A program made the position numbers and the translations under genes. Below are positions 55,963 through 63,702 of a stretch of 64,000 bases of DNA, in pieces. Positions within the stretch are counted from its first letter, which is position 1, and each line of letters opens with the position of its first letter. The DNA comes from Algoriphagus terrigena DSM 22685. Lineage in GTDB: Bacteria > Bacteroidota > Bacteroidia > Cytophagales > Cyclobacteriaceae. The notes beneath the pieces were generated by a model, which had not been told where the DNA came from, made no database searches, and saw only the letters and a program-made list of their open reading frames with translations. The DNA lies in contig NZ_AUBW01000006.1 in the NCBI RefSeq assembly GCF_000429445.1, forward strand, positions 124,001 to 188,000, written 5' to 3'.

Positions 55963-56338
55963 ATGATTGTAATTTGATTTTTATTGGACATATGGAATCT
56001 CGCATGGCATATAATCATTCCAGTGTGTGAGGTTTTTGTTATGCTCGATTTCATAGTCGTTCATTTTTAAAAATTCATTTTCTCTGATGGGATCTTCTCC
56101 CGGGCATCATCCCAACTATTATAAATATCAGCAATTTCCGGGTTTGAGGCTTGAAATTCCGCTCTGAGAACGGGATTTCATTGGGCTTTCCACCCTGAAA
56201 CAGAATCGACTGTTTGCGTCGGCAGTTTTGTTTGCAATACTTTTGTCGCTAATTTTTGGTCAAGGGGTATACGTATTTTGTCTTGATCCAATCGACAAAA
56301 CATTTCATTTTCCACCTCAGTCATCAAGCATTTGAACT
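55963..56338. other. Divergent intergenic region
   Basis: No gene is seen. A TACTTTTG element at 56238-56245 matches the Bacteroidota -7 box, with a TTTG 21 bases upstream, and could drive the DUF1569 gene 94 bases downstream; confidence is low. Confidence 0.35.
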
Positions 56339-56791
56339 ATGAAAACCATTTTTGACCAAGCTACAAGAAACGAACTGATCGAAAGAATTGCCCAGATCTG
56401 CGAAAAGGATCAAGCTGAATGGGGAAAGATGAACGTCTTCCAGATGGTTGCTCACAATACCTACTGGAACGGATGGATTCTCGGGACAGACCCCCATACC
56501 TACCGTCAGGAATGGCTCGGGAAGATCTTTGGAAAGATCGCGCTGAAAAGTATGATCAAAAACGAAAAGCCCTTTGACAAAAACGTCCCAACCTCCGAGC
56601 AATTCAAGGTAAAAGCAACCACCTGCGATCTGGAGGCCGAAAAGGCCAAATGGATCTCCTTGCTCCAGGCTTACGAGAACTTTGACAACCCGGATTTGAT
56701 CCACGACTTCTTTGGAAAGATGAGCCGGGAGCAGGTTGGCATCTTGGCTTACAAACACACGGATCATCATCTGAGGCAGTTTGGGGTTTGA
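56339..56791 (+). CDS. DUF1569/DinB-superfamily protein
   Basis: A 150-residue four-helix-bundle protein: WGKMNVFQMVAHNTYWNGWILG with the first metal His, and YKHTDHHLRQFGV at the end with two further His, in the DUF1569 arrangement. The DinB fold binds a metal and includes thiol-dependent transferases. A partner is not evident. Confidence 0.87.
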   Translation: MKTIFDQATRNELIERIAQICEKDQAEWGKMNVFQMVAHNTYWNGWILGTDPHTYRQEWLGKIFGKIALKSMIKNEKPFDKNVPTSEQFKVKATTCDLEAEKAKWISLLQAYENFDNPDLIHDFFGKMSREQVGILAYKHTDHHLRQFGV

Positions 56792-56927
56792 ATTCCTCTG
56801 CCCAGGAGTCCCAATCTCCTAGATTGACTTCGCTTGCTGCCGTCCTTCTGTTGCCAGCGGTCGGACAGACCCAAAGCCAGTTTTCAATCCCTTTTCCTAC
56901 TTCCACTTTAACCCAAAACACACCACC

Positions 56928-57377
56928 TTGAAAAAATCCCTCGCCATCCTATCCCTCTTTTTCCTCTTTTCCTTCGCGACGCAAGCACAGACACCTTCTA
57001 AAGAACAACTCTTGGAACTGGACATCGCCTGGGAAAAGGCTCTCCTGACCTCGGACGCGCCATTTTTGGAAAATCTGCTCGCGGAGGATTTTGTCTGGGT
57101 ACACAACCATGCCAGCTTGGTAGACGGAAAAACCAACGCCGTCGAGCGGGCAAAACGGATTCAGGCCGGTCAAGCCGACAATACCAAGGGCCGGTTACCC
57201 CGCGATCAGCAGGTGGTGATCTTGGGCAATACCGGAGTGGTCAGCGGCTTCACGGTGGTGGATCGCCCGCCAAGTCCCGTGACTTACCACTTCATGCGAA
57301 CCTACGCCTGGATCGACGGGAGATTTTACCTGCTGGCCAATCACACGATGGCTATACCGGATGAGGAAGTGAAGTAG
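56928..57377 (+). CDS. Secreted NTF2-like (DUF4440) protein
   Basis: The likely start is TTG at 56928 (read as Met, then KKSLAILSLFFLFSFATQAQ, a clean signal peptide). The 130-residue mature part is a DUF4440-type NTF2 fold (LLELDIAWEKALLTSDAPFLENLLAEDFVWVHNH, THFMRTYAWIDGRFYLLANH-like end). Function is unknown; such proteins occur in the periplasm of many Bacteroidota. Confidence 0.85.
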   Translation: MKKSLAILSLFFLFSFATQAQTPSKEQLLELDIAWEKALLTSDAPFLENLLAEDFVWVHNHASLVDGKTNAVERAKRIQAGQADNTKGRLPRDQQVVILGNTGVVSGFTVVDRPPSPVTYHFMRTYAWIDGRFYLLANHTMAIPDEEVK

Positions 57378-57547
57378 GCTTGTCCTCAGTCGACAGACCA
57401 CAGACGACAGCCCGTTATCGATCTATTTAAAAGAGAAGGCAAAGCAGTACTGCTGCTAAATTCTAAAAAACCGCGGCAGTAGACCGTCAACCGTAGTCCG
57501 CTGACAAATCAAAGCTTAACAATTAACCCCTCACCTTCCGATCCATT

Positions 57548-58717
57548 TTGAAAAAAATCCTCCTGCTCCTCGTCATCTACCTGGCCTTTATCAGCCTCGG
57601 TCTTCCCGATTCACTCTTGGGGGCTGGATGGCCCGCCATGTTTGAGGACCTGGCTGTTCCGCTGGACTACGCGGGTATTCTCTCCATGATTGTAGCCGCC
57701 GGCACGGTGGTGTCGAGTTTGTTCAGCGGCAAGGTCATCGATCGGTTCGGGGTGGCCGCCGTCACGACGGTGAGCGTCCTGATGACCGCTTTGGCGCTGA
57801 TGGGTTATTCTTATTCGCATCATTTCGGCTTCCTCTGCCTGCTGGCAGTTCCCCTCGGACTGGGAGCCGGAAGCGTGGACTCCGCCCTGAATAACTACGT
57901 GGCACTGCACTATCAGGCCCGGCACATGAACTGGCTGCATAGCTTTTGGGGAGTCGGCGCAGCGATCGGGCCGATGATCATGGCAGGTCACCTGGCCAAA
58001 GGAGAATCCTGGTCTCAGGGCTACCATACCGTTGCCTGGATTCAGCTGGCCTTGGTCCTGATCTTGCTGGCTTCTCTTCCGCTTTGGATTAAGGGAAAGA
58101 CAGTAACAACGGATCCTGCTTCAGAAAAATCTCCCAGCATCTTCTCCCTGATCGGCACACTACCGGGACTCAAACAGGCCCTGGCTGTGTTCTTCTGCTA
58201 CTGCACTATCGAGGCAACTTTCGGACTTTGGGGAGCAAGTTACCTGGTATTCGAGCGCGGATTGGAGGCGGATCAGGCTGCGCGGTTGGTTTCCCTGTAT
58301 TTCTTGGGGATTACCTTGGGCAGGTTTCTCTCCGGATTTCTGACCAGCCATTTCTCTAACCGACAGTTGGTGTACCTGGGTCAGGGCGTGATTGGGTTGG
58401 GGATTCTGACGCTATTTCTTCCGTTTTCCGACACCATCCTGCCTGGATTCTTGCTGATCGGGCTGGGTTGCGCGCCGATCTTCCCAAGCCTGCTCCACGA
58501 GACTCCTGTCAACTTTGGCGAGCAGCACTCACAGAGCATCATGGGCATGCAGATGGCCAGCGCCTATGTGGGCATTACGCTCATGCCTTTTCTGTTTGGG
58601 AAAATATCCAATTTCACCGGTCACGGCTTTCTATTGGCCTTTTTGGGCATTTTTCTGGTGCTGATACTTCTGCTGACGAGAGGAATGAACAAAAAGGTCA
58701 GATCCGCTCATCACTGA
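57548..58717 (+). CDS. Major facilitator superfamily transporter, fucose-permease-like
   Basis: The start is TTG at 57548 (KKILLLLVIYLAFISLGLPDSLLG). The 389 residues show about 12 membrane segments. The opening FISLGLPDSLLGAGWPAM and the motif SVDSALNNYVALHYQARHMNWLHSFWGVGAAIGP are shared with the FucP/FHS group of sugar permeases. Substrate unknown. The preceding 170 bases carry low-complexity GACAG/GTC-type repeats and no gene. Confidence 0.85.
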   Translation: MKKILLLLVIYLAFISLGLPDSLLGAGWPAMFEDLAVPLDYAGILSMIVAAGTVVSSLFSGKVIDRFGVAAVTTVSVLMTALALMGYSYSHHFGFLCLLAVPLGLGAGSVDSALNNYVALHYQARHMNWLHSFWGVGAAIGPMIMAGHLAKGESWSQGYHTVAWIQLALVLILLASLPLWIKGKTVTTDPASEKSPSIFSLIGTLPGLKQALAVFFCYCTIEATFGLWGASYLVFERGLEADQAARLVSLYFLGITLGRFLSGFLTSHFSNRQLVYLGQGVIGLGILTLFLPFSDTILPGFLLIGLGCAPIFPSLLHETPVNFGEQHSQSIMGMQMASAYVGITLMPFLFGKISNFTGHGFLLAFLGIFLVLILLLTRGMNKKVRSAHH

Positions 58718-59115
58718 CAGTAAAGCAAGATTTACTTTCCCTTGGAGGAGAGACCCAGGAGCTTTCACGCTTTGCGACTTCGCGCCTCTGCGAGATGATA
58801 GATCTTTCTCGCAAAGACGCTAAAGGCGCAAAGTTCACCTCCGGTCGCTAAAGTCCATTTTCTGCTTCAGCATTTACAGGCTCGATTTGCAATTAGGCCT
58901 GTTTATCCCGCCTGCGATAAAGGCTCCTGTATTTTTACCACCACCAGTGATCGAATCCGGGTTTTACCCTTCGCGACTTCGCGCCTCTGCGAGACTATAG
59001 ATCTATCTCACATAGACGCCAAAGGTGCAAAGTACGTTCCCGCTCGCTACCGTATAATCTCAGGCTTGTAATTTCGTAGCCACTTAATTCCCCAGCATTT
59101 TTAGCGAGGTTACCA
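58718..59115. repeat. Gene-free region with two long imperfect palindromes
   Basis: Two related units, around 58770-58835 and 58972-59030, each contain CGACTTCGCGCCTCTGCGAG and, 10-20 bases later, a complementary AAGACGCTAAAGGCGCAAAG-type arm, so each folds as a hairpin. This matches the CGCAAAGACGCTAA... intergenic family seen in Bacteroidota and other genomes. No gene is credible. Confidence 0.75.
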
Positions 59116-60006
59116 CTAGCCAACGCCCAGCTGGGCCTTTGCTCCGAGGATGTGCTTCTCATCCTGTGTTTCGACGGCAAAGAAGCCATAGGCCAAGGGT
59201 GCAGCAGCGGCCCGCTCGAGGCTTTGCTCAAAGAGCTTATCCCAAACCTCTCCGCCCTGTTTTTGGTACTCGGTAACAAGCGCCTTGAGGCTCTCTTCTC
59301 CAAAGACAGTGGCGTGCCCGGAAAAGTCTAGCGCGATGTCGGCCACTTGGGCGGTGGACCAGTCTATGATGCCCGACACAGCTCCAGTTGGGGAGGTGAG
59401 AACATGCCCGGCATAGAGATCTCCATGGATAAATCGCGTGAAATCAGGCCAGAGTGCGTCCTGATCCAACCATTTCAGGTAGCGTTGCTCCAGTGCTTCG
59501 CTGATCCCGAGCTCGGACTTTACCAGCTGGAGCCGGTCTGCGATCTCAGTTCTTACCGCTTGGGGGCTTAGCACCTTCAGGCCATTTGCCCGAACTTCCT
59601 CCTGAGGAATGCCATGAAGTTCGACGAGCGCCTTTGCCAGGGATGGAATATAGTGAGGACTGTTCTGATCCATATTCCAGGTCACCTCATAGGTGTCTGC
59701 ATCAAAAGTCAGGGCAGGTTTGCCGTCAAGTAAGGGATAGGCTACCAAGTTTGGCGTGGCAATCTTCCAATCCGGCACCTGCACCGATAGATGTTGGCCC
59801 GCGAGCTTCAGGATGCGCTTTTCTTCGTCGATCTGCTCGCCCAAACCTTCTCTCCGGGGAATCCGCAGCAGCCACGGCCTACCGTCCAAGTCCTTTGCAA
59901 AACCGACCCGAAAGTCGATCCCCATCTCATTGAATTCCATCTCCTCCGACAGCAGCAGTCCATGCTCCCGGGCAAGATCCTGGATATCCTTTATTTCCAA
60001 TTTCAT
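59116..60006 (-). CDS. Macrolide 2'-phosphotransferase-like (Mph family) kinase
   Basis: A 296-residue aminoglycoside/macrolide phosphotransferase fold. The N-lobe carries NEMGIDFRVGFAKDLDGRPWLLRIPRR, and the catalytic loop FIHGDLYAGHVL (HxD) and metal-binding GIIDWSTAQVADIALDF are those of the Mph family, which transfer phosphate from GTP to macrolide 2'-OH groups. Length agrees with MphA-type enzymes. Whether it confers resistance or acts on another substrate is unproven. It is alone, next to the PPOX gene. Confidence 0.85.
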   Translation of the reverse strand: MKLEIKDIQDLAREHGLLLSEEMEFNEMGIDFRVGFAKDLDGRPWLLRIPRREGLGEQIDEEKRILKLAGQHLSVQVPDWKIATPNLVAYPLLDGKPALTFDADTYEVTWNMDQNSPHYIPSLAKALVELHGIPQEEVRANGLKVLSPQAVRTEIADRLQLVKSELGISEALEQRYLKWLDQDALWPDFTRFIHGDLYAGHVLTSPTGAVSGIIDWSTAQVADIALDFSGHATVFGEESLKALVTEYQKQGGEVWDKLFEQSLERAAAAPLAYGFFAVETQDEKHILGAKAQLGVG

Positions 60007-60035
60007 TAATCGATGTTTTTCTGGTTTAACGGAGC

Positions 60036-60581
60036 TTAGCTCTCCAAAATCCTGGTCTCAAAACCGTCGAGGCTTTTGGTGTTTTTTCGCTCCCAATACT
60101 CTTCGATGCCATCGGCCCCTTGCTTGGAAGACCAGGCATTCAGCGTCCCCCGCTCCTCCTTGAAGTCCATAAACGGCACGGCAAAACCGCAGCTGGTCTG
60201 CACCAGGTCGACCTCCATCTCGATGATCTGCCGTGAGCCGGTGTTTGCGGGGAACAGGTCGATGTACTGATGAAATTCCCGATCCCGTTGATGGTAGATC
60301 TTGGCTTGGCCATAAAGCCTCAGGATCAATGGCTTTCCCTCAAAGGCACAAAACATGATCGTCATCCTCGGATTGAGCAGCAAGTGGGCAGCAGTCTCGT
60401 TGCCACTGCCGGTCAGGTTAAGCCAGACGACTTTGTTTGGACCGATCACCCGAAAGGAATCCGTTCCCTTCGGCGAGACGTTGACCTTGCCTTCTGCGGC
60501 GGCTGTACCGACAAAAAATACCTTTTGGGCGGCGATAAACTCGCTGAGCTCCTCCGTGATCGATTCCAATTGCTTTCCCAT
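60036..60581 (-). CDS. PPOX-family (pyridoxamine 5'-phosphate oxidase-like) FMN protein
   Basis: A 181-residue split-barrel flavin-binding protein: FFVGTAAAEGKVNVSPKGTDSFRVIGPNKVVWLNLTGSGNETAAHLLLNPRMTIMF matches this family's FMN-binding half, and LIEMEVDLVQTSCGFAVP-like text closes it. It is more likely an FMN-dependent reductase or haem/flavin carrier than PdxH. It lies between the Mph-like gene and the riboswitch operon, 95 bases away from the latter. Confidence 0.85.
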   Translation of the reverse strand: MGKQLESITEELSEFIAAQKVFFVGTAAAEGKVNVSPKGTDSFRVIGPNKVVWLNLTGSGNETAAHLLLNPRMTIMFCAFEGKPLILRLYGQAKIYHQRDREFHQYIDLFPANTGSRQIIEMEVDLVQTSCGFAVPFMDFKEERGTLNAWSSKQGADGIEEYWERKNTKSLDGFETRILES

Positions 60582-60676
60582 AGTTCGATGGCTTGATTGA
60601 TTTTGATGAAAAATAGAGAGTTAGTCCCAAAAATAGCTAAAATCTCTGTCGAAGCCTTCTCCCAGCCAGCATTGGA

Positions 60677-60967
60677 TTACCCCTCCAATTCCTTCGGACT
60701 GATGGGTTTTTCCAGTCTAAACGATCCACTCTCCGCATCCAACTCCAGCCCCCACCGCTTCAGACTGGGCAGTTCGAGAGATTTTTCCCGATACTGGTCC
60801 GGCGTCATGATCGGTATCCCGTAGATGATGGGAAAGTAGCGCTCGCAGCTCGGACAGCTGAGGAGGCCTTCGATGATTTCGTGGTCTTCGGTTTCATGAA
60901 AGATCTGCACCTGCAGGTCACTCTTGTCAAATGGACAGCAAAGACGGTCTAATAGCTTTCGGTTCAT
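60677..60967 (-). CDS. Trm112-like zinc-ribbon small protein
   Basis: A 96-residue protein with the Trm112/UPF0434 pattern LLDRLCCPFDKSDLQV at the start and LLSCPSCERYFPIIYGIPIM at ~35-55, a Cys-rich zinc-ribbon-like fold. In eukaryotes Trm112 is an obligate activator of methyltransferases. Here its start overlaps the stop of the ThiE-like gene (ATGA), and a methyltransferase opens the same operon, so a partner role is plausible but inferred. It is the last gene of the TPP-riboswitch operon. Confidence 0.85.
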   Translation of the reverse strand: MNRKLLDRLCCPFDKSDLQVQIFHETEDHEIIEGLLSCPSCERYFPIIYGIPIMTPDQYREKSLELPSLKRWGLELDAESGSFRLEKPISPKELEG

Positions 60968-61593
60968 GGTTTGGTTTTCATTTTTAATAGATAGTCACTT
61001 GCAGCCTGTTTGGGGTCGGCTGCGCCTAAAATCCCCGAAATCACTGCGACGCCGGCATAGGAGTAGTCGAGCTGGGGAAGATTTTCGGGGCGGATTCCCC
61101 CGGAGAGAAAGATCGGAATCGGGGTTAATTTCCGCGCTTGGCGGATGCTTTCTGGTGTGACCAGCTCGCATGTATCGACCGAACTGGACGGAAATACCGA
61201 GCAAAAGCTGATGTAGGACAAGACGTTTTCGTGAGCCCAACGCACCAGATCCAGGTCGTTTCCTACCGTGATCCCCGTGAGCTTGCCCTGGAGTCGGGGT
61301 TGGATTTCCTTCCAGTTCTCTGGAATCCGGTCAAAGTGTACCCCGTCCAGCCCGGCTTCCAGAGCGAGCTCCATATCTTCATTGATCAAAGTGGGAACGT
61401 CAAAATCTCCGGCCACCGCTTTGATCTTTTTTGCCAGTTCCAGTTTCTCTTTCTTCGAGAAATCTGTAGGCCAATGATCCCAAATCTGCACCAGCGCTAC
61501 TCCACCGCTTAGCGCTTGGCGAAGACTTTCGAGCAAAGAACCTTCCTTCTTTGCTGGGTCCAATACGAGGTACAATCCTTGTGGCTTTTTCAT
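60964..61593 (-). CDS. ThiE/TenI-superfamily protein with altered active site
   Basis: A 209-residue TIM-barrel protein of the thiamine phosphate synthase family: GGVALVQIWDH (30-40), TLINEDMELALEAGLDGVHFDR (68-89), SFCSVFPSSS (129-138), SGGIRPEN (164-171) and GVAVISGI (181-188). ThiE normally has Q-L-R-x-K, N-D, GVHLGQ and P-T-x-T-K; here Arg and Lys of the first motif are Trp and His, and the T-K motif is lost. It may catalyse a related coupling or isomerisation. Start and stop both overlap neighbours by ATGA. Confidence 0.82.
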   Translation of the reverse strand: MKKPQGLYLVLDPAKKEGSLLESLRQALSGGVALVQIWDHWPTDFSKKEKLELAKKIKAVAGDFDVPTLINEDMELALEAGLDGVHFDRIPENWKEIQPRLQGKLTGITVGNDLDLVRWAHENVLSYISFCSVFPSSSVDTCELVTPESIRQARKLTPIPIFLSGGIRPENLPQLDYSYAGVAVISGILGAADPKQAASDYLLKMKTKP

Positions 61594-62654
61594 TGCTTTC
61601 CTGACTCTACGGCTTTAAAAAATGCTTCCCAATACGGGTCTTTTCCATCAAAGTCGGCTTCCTCCACGACTCCGTTTTCTCTCTGAATCAGCTTGCTCCT
61701 CTCCGCAGTGAAGTGTCCAATGACCGTCGCCGATATTCCATCTTCGGCTAGTGCTTGGATCAACTTTTCCTCGAAACCCATCTTGACCGAGATCAGCATC
61801 GAACCCGCTCCTACAGAGATTAAAGGATCAATCTCAAAGAGTCTTGCAACTTTCTCCACCTCGTCGGGAACGGGAATTTTGTCCAAGTCCAGCAAAAATC
61901 CCAGGCCGGATGCCTCAGCCATCTCGGTCACAGCACCCAGGACACCGCCCTCGGTGACGTCGTGCATCGCACGTAATTCCATCTTGGGTTTTAATGTCCG
62001 TGCTGCAATAAGTGCCTCAGGAAGTACCGAAAGCTTCCAAAAATTGTCGCTCGCTTTTTCCTGAATTTCTTTTCCAAAAGCATCCGTCACCGTCTGGGGG
62101 AACGCCATCGCCAAGATAGCCGTGCTCGAGATCGCGGCATGCTTGGTGAGGATCACCGAATCTCCCGGCTGGGCTTGATTGCTGCTGAGCAGCTGATCTT
62201 TGGGAGCTTTCAAAAACATCGTCCCGCCACCTGCAATGGTCGACTCCTGACCGGGAACCTGGCCGGTATGGCCGCCGGTGATTGCGATACCTAGTTCCTG
62301 ACAAATCTCATGGATGAACCTCCAGTATTCGGCAAACTGCTCCCGGGAGACACTTGGCGGCAGGTTGAGTACGAACTGCGCAAACTGCGGCGCAAAACCT
62401 GTGGTACTCATGTCGTTGGCCAACAAATGAACCGACAGCCACGCTGAGACTTTCATCCCCAAGGAAGGAATCAGCGAAAGTGGGTCGCTGGAAACCGCCA
62501 GCGCCTGCCCGTCTCCGAGATCAATAGTCGCAGTGTCTACCCCAAAAGCAGGTCCGCAAATGACCTCGAGTCGCTCAGCTCCGCACAGGTTCATCAGTTC
62601 GTCCTTGAAAACCTTGGAGCTCACCTTACCTGAAAAATCCTCAAAAGCAGCCAT
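61590..62654 (-). CDS. AIR synthase-related protein (ThiL/HypE-like ATP-binding fold)
   Basis: The start is the ATG at 62654, which overlaps the upstream stop as TGATG; 354 residues. The PurM/ThiL/HypE fold is visible: GVDTATIDLGDGQALAVSSDPLSLIPSLG near 38-66, HLLANDMSTTGFAPQ (~77-90), TGGHTGQVPG (~127-135), HDVTEGGVLGAVTEMAEASG near 225 and DPLISVGAGSML near 270. ThiL makes TPP from TMP and HypE works on carbamoyl-thiocarboxylate; the closest subgroup is uncertain. It is coupled with the methyltransferase before it and the ThiE-like gene after it. Confidence 0.82.
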   Translation of the reverse strand: MAAFEDFSGKVSSKVFKDELMNLCGAERLEVICGPAFGVDTATIDLGDGQALAVSSDPLSLIPSLGMKVSAWLSVHLLANDMSTTGFAPQFAQFVLNLPPSVSREQFAEYWRFIHEICQELGIAITGGHTGQVPGQESTIAGGGTMFLKAPKDQLLSSNQAQPGDSVILTKHAAISSTAILAMAFPQTVTDAFGKEIQEKASDNFWKLSVLPEALIAARTLKPKMELRAMHDVTEGGVLGAVTEMAEASGLGFLLDLDKIPVPDEVEKVARLFEIDPLISVGAGSMLISVKMGFEEKLIQALAEDGISATVIGHFTAERSKLIQRENGVVEEADFDGKDPYWEAFFKAVESGKQ

Positions 62655-63379
62655 CAGACGTCGAGGAGTTTGACATGCATCCCGAAGAAATCGCCATAGG
62701 GAACATTCCACTGCTGGGTTGGAAACCACTTCGGAAGGCCCGTCGCCTTCCATTCGATGGAATAATTCCGATCCGGCAAAGCCTCAGCAATCAGTGCTTT
62801 CAGCGAGCTCGGCGTATAGAAATTCGCGGTGGTGTAGTAGTTGTTTTTCCCAAAAGCCTGTTGTACTCGCCTCCGGATGAGCTTGGGAGTGTTGCGGTTC
62901 ATCATCCCAAAGATGATCCCATACTTACCTACTCTGACGGCTTCCCGGATCACCTGTACGGGATTTTGGTAGTATTCGAAGGTGGTCACAAAGGCCAAGG
63001 CGTCGAAGGAATGATCCTTAAAAGGCATGTGGTGCGAGTCGGCCAGCACCAAGTCCCCGTCAAAGAGCTGAACCCCCTGCGCCAACATGAAAGGAGAAAT
63101 ATCACCCCCCGTCGCTTCGAGTCCGATCTCGTGCCACCATCGGGTAAAGCGGGTGGTTCCACAACCGAATTCCAGCAGGGTTTTGACGCGGGAGTCTTGG
63201 GTGATGAGGCCTTCGAGCGTCTTCTTTTGCCAAACCTCCTGGAACTTGTATGGGCCCTCGTAGTATTGCTCGTAGTGATCGGTGTCGTCCCGGTTGAAAA
63301 ACCATTCTTTCCTGCCTTGCCAGGTGCGCAACTCCTCAGGAGCTACTTGGAATTTTTCTTGTTTGATCAGTTCGCTCAT
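62654..63379 (-). CDS. SAM-dependent methyltransferase, first gene of TPP-riboswitch operon
   Basis: A 241-residue class I methyltransferase: motif I LLEFGCGTTRFTRWW (68-82), the acidic motif II end GLEATGGDISPFMLAQG, motif III LADSHHMPFKDHSFDALAFVTTFEYY. An N-terminal extension (~1-60, TDHYEQYYEGPYKFQEVW) and a C-terminal tail (GDFFGMHVKLLDV) may bind substrate or partner. It starts two bases after an 8-bp inverted repeat and behind a TPP aptamer, so its translation or transcription should fall when TPP is high. Substrate unknown; the operon context suggests a thiamine-related compound. Confidence 0.85.
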   Translation of the reverse strand: MSELIKQEKFQVAPEELRTWQGRKEWFFNRDDTDHYEQYYEGPYKFQEVWQKKTLEGLITQDSRVKTLLEFGCGTTRFTRWWHEIGLEATGGDISPFMLAQGVQLFDGDLVLADSHHMPFKDHSFDALAFVTTFEYYQNPVQVIREAVRVGKYGIIFGMMNRNTPKLIRRRVQQAFGKNNYYTTANFYTPSSLKALIAEALPDRNYSIEWKATGLPKWFPTQQWNVPYGDFFGMHVKLLDV

Positions 63380-63381
63380 TT

Positions 63382-63398
63382 GGTCTAAAGTTTAGACC
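63382..63398 (-). promoter_or_regulatory. Hairpin immediately upstream of the methyltransferase start
   Basis: GGTCTAAACTTTAGACC forms an 7- to 8-bp stem ending two bases before the ATG at 63379. It can cover the start codon region and is a candidate expression platform for the riboswitch. A second hairpin (AAAGGC actc GCCTTT) at 63421-63436, followed by TAT, sits between it and the aptamer. Confidence 0.6.
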
Positions 63399-63436
63399 TG
63401 AATGCATCCCAGAAAGGTATAAAGGCGAGTGCCTTT

Positions 63437-63512
63437 GACAATTCCTACGCTGGCATTATCCAGATCAGGTGTTCGGGTATGATCTCAGCCTTACAGTCAG
63501 GCACCCCGTTGT
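63437..63512 (-). ncRNA. TPP riboswitch (THI element)
   Basis: On the minus strand the aptamer contains the THI-box signatures in order: GGGGTGCC (from 63508), GGCTGAGA (around 63482-63489), ACCCG, and GATCTGGATAATGCCAGCG (around 63449-63467) followed by TAGGAA. P1 closes with ACAA/TTGT. The order and spacing match thiamine pyrophosphate aptamers of E. coli thiC type. It precedes the four-gene operon 63379-60677. Confidence 0.95.
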
Positions 63513-63524
63513 TTTATTTAAATC

Positions 63525-63554
63525 CAAATATAGGCTTCAATTTGGATTCGTCAA
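63525..63554 (-). promoter_or_regulatory. Bacteroidota-type promoter for the riboswitch operon
   Basis: TATATTTG (complement of 63525-63532) fits the -7 consensus TAnnTTTG, and TTG (complement of 63552-63554) lies 19 bases upstream as the -33 box. Transcription would start just before the aptamer. This pair is the clearest promoter in the window. Confidence 0.75.
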
Positions 63555-63702
63555 CAGTAAACAGACGACCGCCCACTGATTCGGAACACTTTTATGAAAA
63601 TGCCGGGCGAGATTCTGTACCTCAAAAAAACGACTGGAGAAAGCAGGTAGAAAGATTTCGTCTAAAGGCATATTTTAGCAGTCACTAATCCGCAGCCAGC
63701 CC

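Noticed and set aside
62675..63388. 237-codon plus-strand frame
   Set aside because: Antisense to the riboswitch-controlled methyltransferase, which has clear motifs; no support for the antisense frame.
63479..63688. 69-codon plus-strand frame upstream of the serine hydrolase
   Set aside because: It runs antisense through the TPP aptamer and promoter, has no family resemblance, and is better explained by those elements.
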